DNA from: an uncultured Bacilli bacterium
Lineage (GTDB): Bacteria; Bacillota_I; Bacilli_A; RF39; UBA660
Assembly (NCBI GenBank): GCA_934096105.1
Contig: CAKOLH010000011.1
Location: forward strand, 1 to 30,776
Reading direction: 5' to 3'
DNA length: 30,776 nucleotides
Below are positions 1 through 7,010 of the stretch, piece after piece (the stretch's first letter is position 1; every line of letters begins with the position of its first letter). Under the pieces are notes generated by a model that saw only the letters and a list, made by a program, of their open reading frames with translations, ran no database searches and had not been told where the DNA came from. Made by a program: the position numbers and the translations under genes.

Positions 1-161
1 CGATTTCTAAAGAAGAACAATTAAAGTTTTGTGAATTATTAGAACATAGGAAAATATCTACATTTGAATTACCTAAAAGCTGTGTAATAATTGTTACTGC
101 AAATAAAATAAATAAAAATAAAATAAGTGAAGAAATATTTTCATTAGTTGCACGAATTTGA
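1..161 (+). CDS. C-terminal end of a probable MoxR-type AAA+ ATPase (5' partial)
   Basis: The only open frame reads from base 3 to a TGA at 159-161 and enters from outside the window. The visible 52 residues contain a short helix-like stretch, then FELPKSCVIIVTANKIN (a beta strand with a sensor-1-like T-A-N), and end in SLVARI, which resembles the place where MoxR-like ATPases have their arginine-bearing 'P-L-x-x-R-F' segment. The stop is 10 bases before the next start, and the next gene is a metallopeptidase-like/VWA protein of the type that is regularly paired with a MoxR-type AAA+ ATPase. Family knowledge: such pairs are thought to act as chaperone-like machines that remodel protein complexes. 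The protein stops right after the sensor region and lacks the usual C-terminal lid domain, which is odd. Identification rests on a short fragment plus context. Confidence 0.55.
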   Translation, partial: ISKEEQLKFCELLEHRKISTFELPKSCVIIVTANKINKNKISEEIFSLVARI

Positions 162-171
162 GGTGTAAGTT

Positions 172-1614
172 ATGAAGTATGATATAGCAGCATTAAAAAG
201 AAAAATGCTTGTTAAATATCCTTTTTTTGGGAGTGTAGTAGCAAGTGTAGGTTATGAGGAAAACAAAGATATTCCAACCGCAGCTACAGATGGAGAAACA
301 ATATATTATAATTCGGAATATTTAGAGGGATTAAGTGTTGAGGAACAAACTTTTGTATTTGCTCATGAAGTATGTCATATTGCATTCAATCATATATTAA
401 GAAGTGAAGGTAAGAATCCTGAATTATGGAATATTGCTACTGATGGTGTTATTAATCAATTTTTAAAACGAGATGGTTTAAAAATGGCACCGGGTGGTAT
501 TGATATGGCGGAAGCTATTAGTTATGATGCTGAACAATTATATGAAAAATTATTACAGGAAAAACAGCAAAGACAGCAACAAAGTGGACAAGGTAATAGT
601 CAACAAAATCAAGAAAGTAAACAGCAAAGTAATGATGGAGGGCAAAGTGGTGATAATCAACAACAATCTCAATCACAACAGCAAGGTAATTCAGGTAGTG
701 GAAGTTCACAAGAACAAAAAAAACAACCACAAGAACAGAGTGGTGGTGAATCTGGGGAGGATCCACAAAAAGAAGATGAATCAAAACAAGATGTTGGACA
801 TGATACTCACAGTATGTGGGAACAAGCAGTAAAAAAACATAAGGAACAACAAGAAAAAACTGATAAAAAAGTTGAAGAGAAAGATGAACTTGAAAAGAAA
901 CAGGAAGAACTTGAAAGTATGGGAGAAAAAGATGCTTTTAAAAAGAACCTTGAAGATAAGAAAAAACAGCTACAAGAATTAAAAGAGGCAATTTCGAAAC
1001 AAGCATCACAGGCTGGTGCATCAACGAATGGAGATATTAGAACAGTTAATGATATAGGTACTGCTAAACCATTAATTGATTGGCGTTATGTTTTAAGAGA
1101 GGCAATAAAATATGATGTTGATTGGTCCTATAAAAATGCTACTATTGAAAATGGTGTAGTTAGTGCTAATTTAGAAGAACAACCAATGCCGGAAACTGAA
1201 ATTGTTCTTGACACAAGTGGCTCAATAAATGAAGTATTATTAAAGAACTTTTTAAGAGAATGTAAAAATATATTACAACACACTAAATTGAAAGTTGGAT
1301 GTTTTGATACGAGATTCTATGGATTTCATGAGATTAGAACAGAAGAAGATATAGAAAATATGCGATTTGAAGGTGGTGGAGGTACTGACTTTGATGTTGC
1401 CGTAGGTGCTTTCTCGAGACGAGTTGAAAATAAAATAATTTTTACTGATGGTGAAGCTTTAATGCCAAATATGCCACTTGATGCAATATGGATAGTTTTT
1501 GGTGGTGAAAGAATAAATCCTAAAGGTGGTAAAGTAATTCATATAGACAATGAACAACTTAAAAGACTATATAACTATCAAATGACTAATGAAACAAAAG
1601 GAAGGTCAAGGTAA
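172..1614 (+). CDS. Metallopeptidase-like and VWA-domain protein (DUF2201/COG3864 type)
   Basis: 480 aa, two-domain predicted metal-dependent protein. The N-terminal domain (about 1-135) has the zinc-type HExxH motif HEVCH at residues 65-69. A Gln/Ser/Gly-rich then Lys/Glu-rich, probably disordered to coiled-coil linker runs from about 130 to 285. The C-terminal domain (about 305-480) is a von Willebrand A-like fold with an apparently complete MIDAS: DTSGS at 347-351, T405 in a GGGGTD turn, and D426 in FTDGE. The start follows GAGGTG at a good distance. The gene sits 10 bases after a probable MoxR-type ATPase, the known partner of this family; together they probably form a chaperone/remodelling pair, but no substrate is known. 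The domain assignment is firm; peptidase activity is not shown. A strong terminator follows the stop directly. Confidence 0.85.
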   Translation: MKYDIAALKRKMLVKYPFFGSVVASVGYEENKDIPTAATDGETIYYNSEYLEGLSVEEQTFVFAHEVCHIAFNHILRSEGKNPELWNIATDGVINQFLKRDGLKMAPGGIDMAEAISYDAEQLYEKLLQEKQQRQQQSGQGNSQQNQESKQQSNDGGQSGDNQQQSQSQQQGNSGSGSSQEQKKQPQEQSGGESGEDPQKEDESKQDVGHDTHSMWEQAVKKHKEQQEKTDKKVEEKDELEKKQEELESMGEKDAFKKNLEDKKKQLQELKEAISKQASQAGASTNGDIRTVNDIGTAKPLIDWRYVLREAIKYDVDWSYKNATIENGVVSANLEEQPMPETEIVLDTSGSINEVLLKNFLRECKNILQHTKLKVGCFDTRFYGFHEIRTEEDIENMRFEGGGGTDFDVAVGAFSRRVENKIIFTDGEALMPNMPLDAIWIVFGGERINPKGGKVIHIDNEQLKRLYNYQMTNETKGRSR

Positions 1615-1649
1615 AAAAAGATTTAGAAAAAAATTCTGAATCTTTTTTT
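1614..1649 (+). terminator. Intrinsic terminator after the VWA gene
   Basis: A 15-bp stem (1614-1628 with 1634-1648, one G-T wobble) has a 5-base loop, and the 3' arm ends in a run of T. It begins at the last base of the stop codon, so it ends the MoxR/VWA unit. Confidence 0.9.
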
Positions 1650-1650
1650 A

Positions 1651-1679
1651 TTTACAATTCAGTTTAAAAATGTTATACT
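1651..1679 (+). promoter_or_regulatory. Sigma-A type promoter for the zinc-ribbon/ftsY unit
   Basis: TTTACA at 1651-1656, a 17-base spacer, and TATACT at 1674-1679 preceded by TGT (extended -10). It lies just after the terminator and 22 bases before the 1702 ATG. It probably drives 1702 onward through ftsY, ylxM and the AAA+ gene. Confidence 0.75.
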
Positions 1680-1701
1680 TTAGAAGTAAGGAAGTAAGGT
1701 T

Positions 1702-2034
1702 ATGAATATAAGTTGTAAAGATAATGAAAAATTTGAGTTTGAACGAAGAATAGATAGAGGCTGTGGATTTGATTTTGAATTATCATCAGATGCAGTTTAT
1801 CAAATTAGTTATATGAATTACATTGGAGAAATTGAAGAACAATTTTATACTATGTGTCCAAGATGTGGTTATATAATACCAATAGATAAATCTATACTTG
1901 ATGATTATGAAATTAAATTAGCTAGATTAAAAAGTATTAATGATAAAGATTTATATCTAAAAAATGATATTCTATCAGAATATACTAATGTTGTAGAAAG
2001 AGGCAGAGCCAGAACGAAAATTAAAACATTATAA
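1702..2034 (+). CDS. Small zinc-ribbon-like hypothetical protein
   Basis: 110 aa, soluble, acidic to neutral. I do not recognise the family. It has a CPRCG knuckle near residues 54-58 and two earlier cysteines (C5 and C22, the latter in a GCGF turn), so one metal site built from CxxC pairs is plausible. The C-terminus is basic (RGRARTKIKT). The start follows GGAAGTAAGG and lies 22 bases downstream of a good promoter. It is the first gene of the unit leading into ftsY, whose ribosome site (AAGGAGG) begins in its last codons, so the two are probably co-transcribed. That context hints at, but does not prove, a link to co-translational targeting. Function unknown. Confidence 0.7.
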   Translation: MNISCKDNEKFEFERRIDRGCGFDFELSSDAVYQISYMNYIGEIEEQFYTMCPRCGYIIPIDKSILDDYEIKLARLKSINDKDLYLKNDILSEYTNVVERGRARTKIKTL

Positions 2035-2045
2035 GGAGGTTTATT

Positions 2046-3008
2046 ATGGGTTTATTTAATAAGATAAAAAGTGTCTTTAGTAAAGATAAAGATGCTGTTA
2101 AGTATGATGAAGCACTTACTAAAACAAGGAAAGAGTTTTCTACTAAAATAAGTGATTTATCAAAGAAATATAAAAATATTGGTGAAGATTATTTTGAAGA
2201 GTTAGAAGATATTCTTATAATGGCGGATATCGGAATAAATACCGTTATGAAGTTTGTTGATAAATTAAAGAAAAGAGCCAAAGAAGAAAATATTAAAGAT
2301 ACTGACACACTAAAAGAAATAATTGTTGATGAAATGCTTATTATGTATGTAGATAATAAAGTACTAAATACTAAAATAAAATATAGTGAAGAGGATCCAA
2401 CTGTTATTCTTTTTGTAGGAGTAAATGGTGTTGGTAAAACAACAAGTATTGGTAAAATAGCAAATAGAATGAAAAATGCTGGTAAGAAAGTTATTCTAGT
2501 AGCCGGAGATACCTTTAGAGCGGGTGCTACCGAACAATTAGTGGAATGGGGTAAAAGAATTGATGTACCAGTAGTTACCACAAATAGTAAAGACCCATCA
2601 GCAGCCGTCTATGATGGAATAGATACTGCAATTAAAGGTGAGTATGATGTTGTTCTTATAGATACTGCCGGTAGATTACAAAATAAAGTTAATCTTATGA
2701 ATGAACTATCAAAAATGAATAAAGTAATAAAGAAAATAATACCAGATGCTCCCCATGAAGTACTACTAGTTGTAGATGCTACTACCGGACAAAATGGTAT
2801 CCAGCAGGCAAAAGCCTTTAAAGAAGTAACTGATGTCAGCGGAATCATCCTAACTAAACTAGATGGAAGTGCTAAAGGCGGAATAGTTCTTGCTATTAAA
2901 GAAGAAGTAGATATACCAGTAAAATTTGTTGGCCTAGGAGAAGGTACTAATGATTTAGAACCATTTGATATCGAGAAATATATCTATGGCTTATTTAAAG
3001 ATTTATAG
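2046..3008 (+). CDS. ftsY: Signal recognition particle receptor FtsY
   Basis: 320 aa SRP-GTPase of the inner face of the membrane. It docks the SRP-ribosome complex and delivers membrane proteins to the Sec translocon. The N domain is helical (about 20-100). The G domain has the P-loop GVNGVGKTT at 125-133, the DTFRAGA motif, DTAGR at about 206-210, and TKLDG at 270-274, followed by the closing GLGEGTNDLEPFD segment typical of the family. The N-terminal acidic A domain is nearly absent, as in many low-GC Gram-positives, leaving only a basic amphipathic start that could touch lipid. AAGGAGG lies 6 bases before the ATG. The order ftsY - membrane protein - ylxM resembles the ftsY-ylxM-ffh cluster of Bacilli, but ffh is not here. 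Identification is certain. Confidence 0.97.
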   Translation: MGLFNKIKSVFSKDKDAVKYDEALTKTRKEFSTKISDLSKKYKNIGEDYFEELEDILIMADIGINTVMKFVDKLKKRAKEENIKDTDTLKEIIVDEMLIMYVDNKVLNTKIKYSEEDPTVILFVGVNGVGKTTSIGKIANRMKNAGKKVILVAGDTFRAGATEQLVEWGKRIDVPVVTTNSKDPSAAVYDGIDTAIKGEYDVVLIDTAGRLQNKVNLMNELSKMNKVIKKIIPDAPHEVLLVVDATTGQNGIQQAKAFKEVTDVSGIILTKLDGSAKGGIVLAIKEEVDIPVKFVGLGEGTNDLEPFDIEKYIYGLFKDL

Positions 3009-3023
3009 AAAGGGATTGATAAT

Positions 3024-3344
3024 ATGAAAAAAGAAGTTAGTAAAAAAAATGCTAAACCAAAAAAAGAAGAAAAGTACAAAGTATTTGATTCGATAAAGCT
3101 AAAAAAAACAGAGTTTATAATAACATTAGTTGTAGGAATAATATTTTTAGTACTATTAATTCTTGCGGTTACTAATGAAGTATTTATGCCAGCAGCACTT
3201 ATTTCTTTTGCATTATTTCTATTTTGTATCTGTTACTATTACATCGATGACGAAAAAAAGAAAAAACTAGTATATACATTATTTGGACTTGGAGTATTAC
3301 TTATCATCATTGAAGTAATATATACAATGGTAAAGATAAGTTAA
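3024..3344 (+). CDS. Small multi-spanning membrane protein between ftsY and ylxM
   Basis: 106 aa, not recognised. A Lys-rich, charged N-terminus of about 30 residues is followed by three hydrophobic segments (roughly 34-52, 55-74 and 84-104) with a DDEKKKK loop before the last one, which suggests the N-terminus and that loop lie in the cytoplasm. It starts 15 bases after ftsY with GAAAGGGA upstream, and its stop is one base from the ylxM start, so it is in the same operon. Position within an SRP cluster suggests a role at the membrane but nothing more specific. Probably a genuine gene because the spacing is tight on both sides. Confidence 0.75.
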   Translation: MKKEVSKKNAKPKKEEKYKVFDSIKLKKTEFIITLVVGIIFLVLLILAVTNEVFMPAALISFALFLFCICYYYIDDEKKKKLVYTLFGLGVLLIIIEVIYTMVKIS

Positions 3345-3345
3345 T

Positions 3346-3639
3346 ATGGAAGAAAGAAATTATTTAATAATCTTATATGATTATTATGGTGAATTATTAA
3401 CAGATAAACAAAGAATGCATTTTGAAGACTACTATTTCAATAATCTTTCACTAGGAGAAATAAGTGAGAATGATGGTTGTAGTAGAAATGCTATTCATAA
3501 AAATATTAAGAATGCTGAAGAAAAATTATACTTCTACGAAGAAAAACTAGAACTATACAAAAAGAAAAAATTACTTGAAGACATCATTAAAGATATTGCT
3601 GATGAAGATATAAAGAATAAAATAAGGGAGATATTATGA
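3346..3639 (+). CDS. ylxM: YlxM/p13-like helix-turn-helix protein (UPF0122)
   Basis: 97 aa, all-helical. The sigma-70 region-4-like helix-turn-helix is visible at about 17-58: a TDKQRMHFEDYYFNNLSLGEI segment split by a turn, then a NAIHKNIKNAEEKL recognition helix. The rest is a Lys/Glu-rich helix. Length and pattern match YlxM, which in Bacilli is encoded beside ftsY/ffh and is known in streptococci to bind Ffh and affect SRP function. The start lies one base after the previous stop with no clear separate ribosome site, so translation is probably coupled. Its TGA overlaps the next ATG (ATGA). No ffh follows in this window. Confidence 0.88.
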   Translation: MEERNYLIILYDYYGELLTDKQRMHFEDYYFNNLSLGEISENDGCSRNAIHKNIKNAEEKLYFYEEKLELYKKKKLLEDIIKDIADEDIKNKIREIL

Positions 3640-3773
3640 CGAATAGAAAATATAAAATGTACTATGATTATCGTAAGAGAACAAATGGTGGATTTCTAGA
3701 TGCTATGTTCTTATGTGGTATAATAATAAGTGGCTCCGTTTTAATATTTCTTGCTTTATTAGGAGGAAAATAA
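3636..3773 (+). CDS. 45-aa single-pass membrane protein (small ORF)
   Basis: Starts with the ATG of an ATGA overlap with ylxM (3636-3638) and runs 45 codons to TAA at 3771-3773, one base before the next ATG. The N-terminal 18 residues are Tyr/Arg/Lys-rich (RKYKMYYDYRKR), followed by one hydrophobic helix at about 20-42, which predicts an N-in membrane protein. The last codons (TTA GGA GGA AAA TAA) also form the AGGAGG ribosome site of the AAA+ gene, so the reading frame and downstream translation are interlocked. Coupled boundaries on both sides make this a believable gene despite its size. The function is unknown; it could anchor or regulate the ATPase that follows. Confidence 0.65.
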   Translation: MTNRKYKMYYDYRKRTNGGFLDAMFLCGIIISGSVLIFLALLGGK

Positions 3774-3774
3774 T

Positions 3775-4668
3775 ATGGATTCAATATTAGATCGTTTTGC
3801 GGATAATCTAACCGATGTTACGTATATTACAAATCCTGCAGTAGCTAGAGATGAAGAGATAAAAAAACTAATATTAGTTCTCTTAACACCAGAAAAATCT
3901 GCTGTTTTAGTGGGTAAACCAGGTATAGGTAAAACTGCTATTGTTGAAGGTCTTGCTTATCGTATACAAAGAAATGAAGTACCTGAGGCATTACAAGGAT
4001 ACACTATATATAGAGTTAACACTACTGCATTAATTAATAGTAATGGTGAAGAAAATAGAGTACTAAAACTAGTAGAGGAATTAAAAAATAGAGAGAAGGT
4101 AATTCTTTTTATTGATGAAATTCACACTTTGATTGGTAATGATGCTGCAGGAGCTTTAGACTTAGCTAACATGTTTAAAGAAGGATTAAGTAGAGGTACT
4201 ATTAAGATGATTGGTGCAACAACTACTTATGAGTATGAAAGATATATAATGCGTGATAAAGCCTTCTTAAGAAGATTTGAAAAGGTAGATGTATCTGAAC
4301 CAACTGAAGAAATGACTGTAGAAATATTACTTAAAACATTACCAAAACTAGAAAAGCAAACAGGGGTAGTACTACCATATACAGATTTTATCAATGAAAA
4401 GATAATGAAATTTATTGTTAATATGACGACTGAGTTTAAAAGAGTATATGAAATATCTTCAAGATATCCAGATATTGCTTTAGTTATATTAAGACAGTGT
4501 TTTTCTAATGCTATATATGAAAATAGAAGAACTATAAATTTTAAAAATATATATGATGCTATAAAAACTACTAAGGCAGTATACCCTGATGTTATAGCAA
4601 AAGAATTAATAGAATTTAAAGAGATATTTAAAGATGAATTAAAAATTGAAGGAACTGTACTAGATTAG
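3775..4668 (+). CDS. Stand-alone Clp-type (ClpB/ClpC D1-like) AAA+ ATPase
   Basis: 297 aa, a single AAA+ module that looks like the first ATPase domain of ClpA/ClpB/ClpC. Walker A is GKPGIGKT at 47-54, Walker B is FIDEIH with D114/E115, sensor 1 is IGATT at about 146-150, and the arginine-finger region is AFLRRFEKV at about 163-171, followed by a helical lid. The Clp N-domain, middle coiled coil, second AAA domain and any ClpP-binding loop are all missing, since full Clp ATPases have about 700-870 residues. The catalytic residues are intact, so it should hydrolyse ATP; substrate and partner are unknown. It is last in the ftsY-ylxM operon with an AGGAGG that lies inside the preceding 45-aa gene. 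A terminator overlaps its stop codon. Confidence 0.85.
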   Translation: MDSILDRFADNLTDVTYITNPAVARDEEIKKLILVLLTPEKSAVLVGKPGIGKTAIVEGLAYRIQRNEVPEALQGYTIYRVNTTALINSNGEENRVLKLVEELKNREKVILFIDEIHTLIGNDAAGALDLANMFKEGLSRGTIKMIGATTTYEYERYIMRDKAFLRRFEKVDVSEPTEEMTVEILLKTLPKLEKQTGVVLPYTDFINEKIMKFIVNMTTEFKRVYEISSRYPDIALVILRQCFSNAIYENRRTINFKNIYDAIKTTKAVYPDVIAKELIEFKEIFKDELKIEGTVLD

Positions 4669-4679
4669 TTCCTTTTTTT
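4649..4679 (+). terminator. Intrinsic terminator overlapping the AAA+ stop codon
   Basis: An 8-bp stem (4649-4656 with 4667-4674), a 10-base loop and then T7. The stop codon straddles the loop and 3' arm, so the hairpin includes coding sequence. Confidence 0.85.
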
Positions 4680-4689
4680 AAAATGTATA

Positions 4690-4718
4690 TTGACTTGTTA
4701 TTAATAATATAATATTAT
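4690..4718 (+). promoter_or_regulatory. Promoter for the coiled-coil membrane gene
   Basis: TTGACT at 4690-4695, a 17-base spacer and TATTAT at 4713-4718. Transcription should begin at about 4725, which is essentially at the GTG (4726) and 10 bases from the ATG (4735). The mRNA would be leaderless or nearly so. Confidence 0.7.
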
Positions 4719-4734
4719 ATATATCGTGATATAT

Positions 4735-5430
4735 ATGGAAGAAAAAATTATAGAGTTAAAAGAAGTATTGTTAAAATTAGATAATTTAAATAAGGAAATA
4801 TCTTGTCTAGATGCATTAATAATTAAATATGAAAAAGAAATAAATAAGCTAGAGGAAAAGATTGATAATTATACACTTAATATTAAAGAAAAACTAGATT
4901 ATTTATATAGAGAAAGAGAAGTGGTACAAGATAAAATAAAAACCATAGAAGCATCTAAGAAAAAGCTAAAATTAAAAATATTTATAACAATATTAAATAT
5001 TATGTGTTTAGGAACAGCACTAATATTTGGTAATAATATATCAAAAATTATATTTTTATTAAATTCAATTATTGGCACAAGTTCTATAATTACAAATGTA
5101 TTATCTAATAAAAAAATACAAAAAGAATTAGATAAATATAGTATCGAAGATATAGATAATAGTATTGAAAAAGAGAAAAATAGTTTAAATAAAAAATATA
5201 GCAAAAACCTAAAGCCATTTATAGAAAGAAAGGATAAAATTTCTGCTGAAGAGTCAATGTTAAGAGTTACCAGAATAGAAAAGAAAAAGGAACTTGCACA
5301 TTTAAAAGTAGAAAGAGATAGCAGGTACAAAGAACTATTAGAGGTAATGGAAGATGAAGTTAAGCTATCTAATAGTGAAATTGAAGGACAATTAGAAATA
5401 CCAGGTATGAGAAGAATAAAAAATAGATAA
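4735..5430 (+). CDS. Coiled-coil protein with a central membrane hairpin
   Basis: 231 aa from the ATG at 4735, or 234 aa from a GTG at 4726. Not recognised. The layout is a Glu/Lys/Leu-rich coiled coil (about 5-80), two close hydrophobic segments (about 88-103 and 107-122) separated by an Asn/Lys turn, and another coiled coil (about 125-215). Both coiled-coil arms should lie on the same side of the membrane, probably the cytoplasm. No Shine-Dalgarno site is seen before either start and the promoter's predicted start point falls at 4725, so translation is probably leaderless; I chose the ATG but cannot exclude the GTG. It is a single-gene unit with a terminator that overlaps the stop. Similar coil-hairpin architecture is seen in the two 209-aa paralogs further on, without obvious sequence identity. 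Confidence 0.7.
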   Translation: MEEKIIELKEVLLKLDNLNKEISCLDALIIKYEKEINKLEEKIDNYTLNIKEKLDYLYREREVVQDKIKTIEASKKKLKLKIFITILNIMCLGTALIFGNNISKIIFLLNSIIGTSSIITNVLSNKKIQKELDKYSIEDIDNSIEKEKNSLNKKYSKNLKPFIERKDKISAEESMLRVTRIEKKKELAHLKVERDSRYKELLEVMEDEVKLSNSEIEGQLEIPGMRRIKNR

Positions 5431-5458
5431 TATCGACAAATATTATCTATTTTATTTT
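5421..5458 (+). terminator. Intrinsic terminator after the coiled-coil gene
   Basis: A perfect 12-bp A/T-rich stem (5421-5432 with 5441-5452) has an 8-base loop and a T-rich tail. It includes the stop codon at 5428-5430. Confidence 0.8.
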
Positions 5459-5505
5459 CAAAAATAGCAAAAATAATATATAATATTATTAGAGGTGAAC
5501 TAATT

Positions 5506-6954
5506 ATGAAATTAGAAAGAGTATTAGATAAAGTAGAATATAGTATTATTAATGGCAGTACAGATATAGAAATAACTGATATCTGTTATGACTCTAGAAA
5601 AATAAAAGAAGGATGTTTATTTATATGTCTAGTAGGTTCTTCGTTTGATGGTCATGACTATATAGATAGTGCTATAGAAAAAGGCGCTAAAGCTGTACTT
5701 GTAGAAAAAGATGTTACTAGAGAGGATACTACAATTATAAAAGTAAATAATACAAGAAGAGTATTATCTCAAATATCAATAAATTATTTTAATAATCCAA
5801 GTAGTAAACTAACTACTATTGCTATTACTGGTACTAAAGGTAAGACTACAACTTCCTTTATGATAAAAAATATTCTTGAAGAAGATAACAAGAAAGTAGG
5901 AGTAATAGGTACTATGGGAGTATTTTTTAAAGATAAACATTATAGTACAGTAAATACAACTCCTGAAAGTTATGATATTCAAAAATATCTAAATGAAATG
6001 GTAAATGATGGTGTAGAATATCTAGTCATGGAAGTATCTTCTCAAGCATTAAAAGTTGGAAGAGTAGATGGCATGTTATTTGATTATGGAATATTTACCA
6101 ATTTAAGTGAAGACCATATAGGAGAAAATGAACATAAAGATATGGAAGAATATATATATTGCAAAAGTTTATTATTTAAAATGTGTAAGAATGGAATATT
6201 TAATGTAGATGATACTTATTACAATAATATGATTAAAAATAGTACATGTAAAATATATACTTTCGGTCACAACAAAGAAGCAAGTCTAGTAATAGATAAA
6301 GTAGAACTACTTAGAAAAGAACATTTTATTGGCTTAGAAATGACCACTAGTGGAATAATAAATGATAAATTTTTAGTAAATACACCAGGAGAATTTTCTG
6401 CTTACAATAGTGCCTGTGCAATTCTTACTACTAGTTTACTTGGTTGCAATATAAAAAGTATAAAAAGTGCATTATCAAAAGTAGCGGTAAGAGGTAGGGT
6501 AGAGATAGTACCAGTAAGCAGTAAATATACAGTTATTATAGATTATGCACATAATGGTGTATCTACTGAAAGTATTCTTACAACAATGCGAAAATACAAT
6601 CCTAAAAGAATAGTGAGTCTATTTGGATGTGGTGGTAACAGAAGCAAAGATAGAAGATATGATATGGGTGAAGTATCAGGTAAATATGCCGATTTATCAA
6701 TCATTACTGAAGATAACTCTAGATATGAAGATGTAAATGATATAATGAATGACATCGAAGTGGGTATAAAGAAAACAAATGGTAAATATATAAAAATACC
6801 AGATCGCAGAGAAGCTATAAAATATGCCATAGATAATGCTATGGAAGGAGATATTATTTTAATATTAGGAAAAGGTCATGAAACATATCAAGAAAAAAAT
6901 GGTGAAAGAACACATTTTGATGATCGTGAAGAAGTATTAAAATTATTTAAATAA
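5506..6954 (+). CDS. murE: UDP-N-acetylmuramyl-tripeptide synthetase MurE
   Basis: 482 aa, the cytoplasmic Mur ligase that adds the third residue to the peptidoglycan stem peptide, using ATP. It has the N-terminal UDP-binding domain with the DSRKIKEG segment, the central ATPase domain with P-loop GTKGKTT at 109-115, and the C-terminal domain with FGCGGNRSKDRR, DNSR at 403-406 and GKGHETYQ. In the family the four-residue motif at 403-406 tracks the amino acid added: DNPR goes with meso-diaminopimelate. Here Pro is replaced by Ser but the Arg is kept, so meso-DAP is the likely substrate, not Lys. Length is normal (B. subtilis MurE is 494 aa). AGAGGTG precedes the ATG; a TATAAT at 5479-5484 could be its -10, with no clear -35. 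The gene is good evidence of a cell wall. Confidence 0.95.
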   Translation: MKLERVLDKVEYSIINGSTDIEITDICYDSRKIKEGCLFICLVGSSFDGHDYIDSAIEKGAKAVLVEKDVTREDTTIIKVNNTRRVLSQISINYFNNPSSKLTTIAITGTKGKTTTSFMIKNILEEDNKKVGVIGTMGVFFKDKHYSTVNTTPESYDIQKYLNEMVNDGVEYLVMEVSSQALKVGRVDGMLFDYGIFTNLSEDHIGENEHKDMEEYIYCKSLLFKMCKNGIFNVDDTYYNNMIKNSTCKIYTFGHNKEASLVIDKVELLRKEHFIGLEMTTSGIINDKFLVNTPGEFSAYNSACAILTTSLLGCNIKSIKSALSKVAVRGRVEIVPVSSKYTVIIDYAHNGVSTESILTTMRKYNPKRIVSLFGCGGNRSKDRRYDMGEVSGKYADLSIITEDNSRYEDVNDIMNDIEVGIKKTNGKYIKIPDRREAIKYAIDNAMEGDIILILGKGHETYQEKNGERTHFDDREEVLKLFK

Positions 6955-7010
6955 CATTGAATAGCAAATTAGAATATGATAATATAATAATTAGAAAAGG
7001 AGGGTATAAA

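Noticed and set aside
550..800. Low-complexity Gln/Ser/Gly-rich region as a DNA repeat or as separate genes in other frames
   Set aside because: It is an internal linker of the VWA protein; the A-rich codon bias alone keeps the other frames open.
4726..4734. GTG start at 4726 for the coiled-coil gene as the preferred start
   Set aside because: It has no ribosome site and coincides with the predicted transcription start; I kept the ATG at 4735 but note that a leaderless GTG start is possible.
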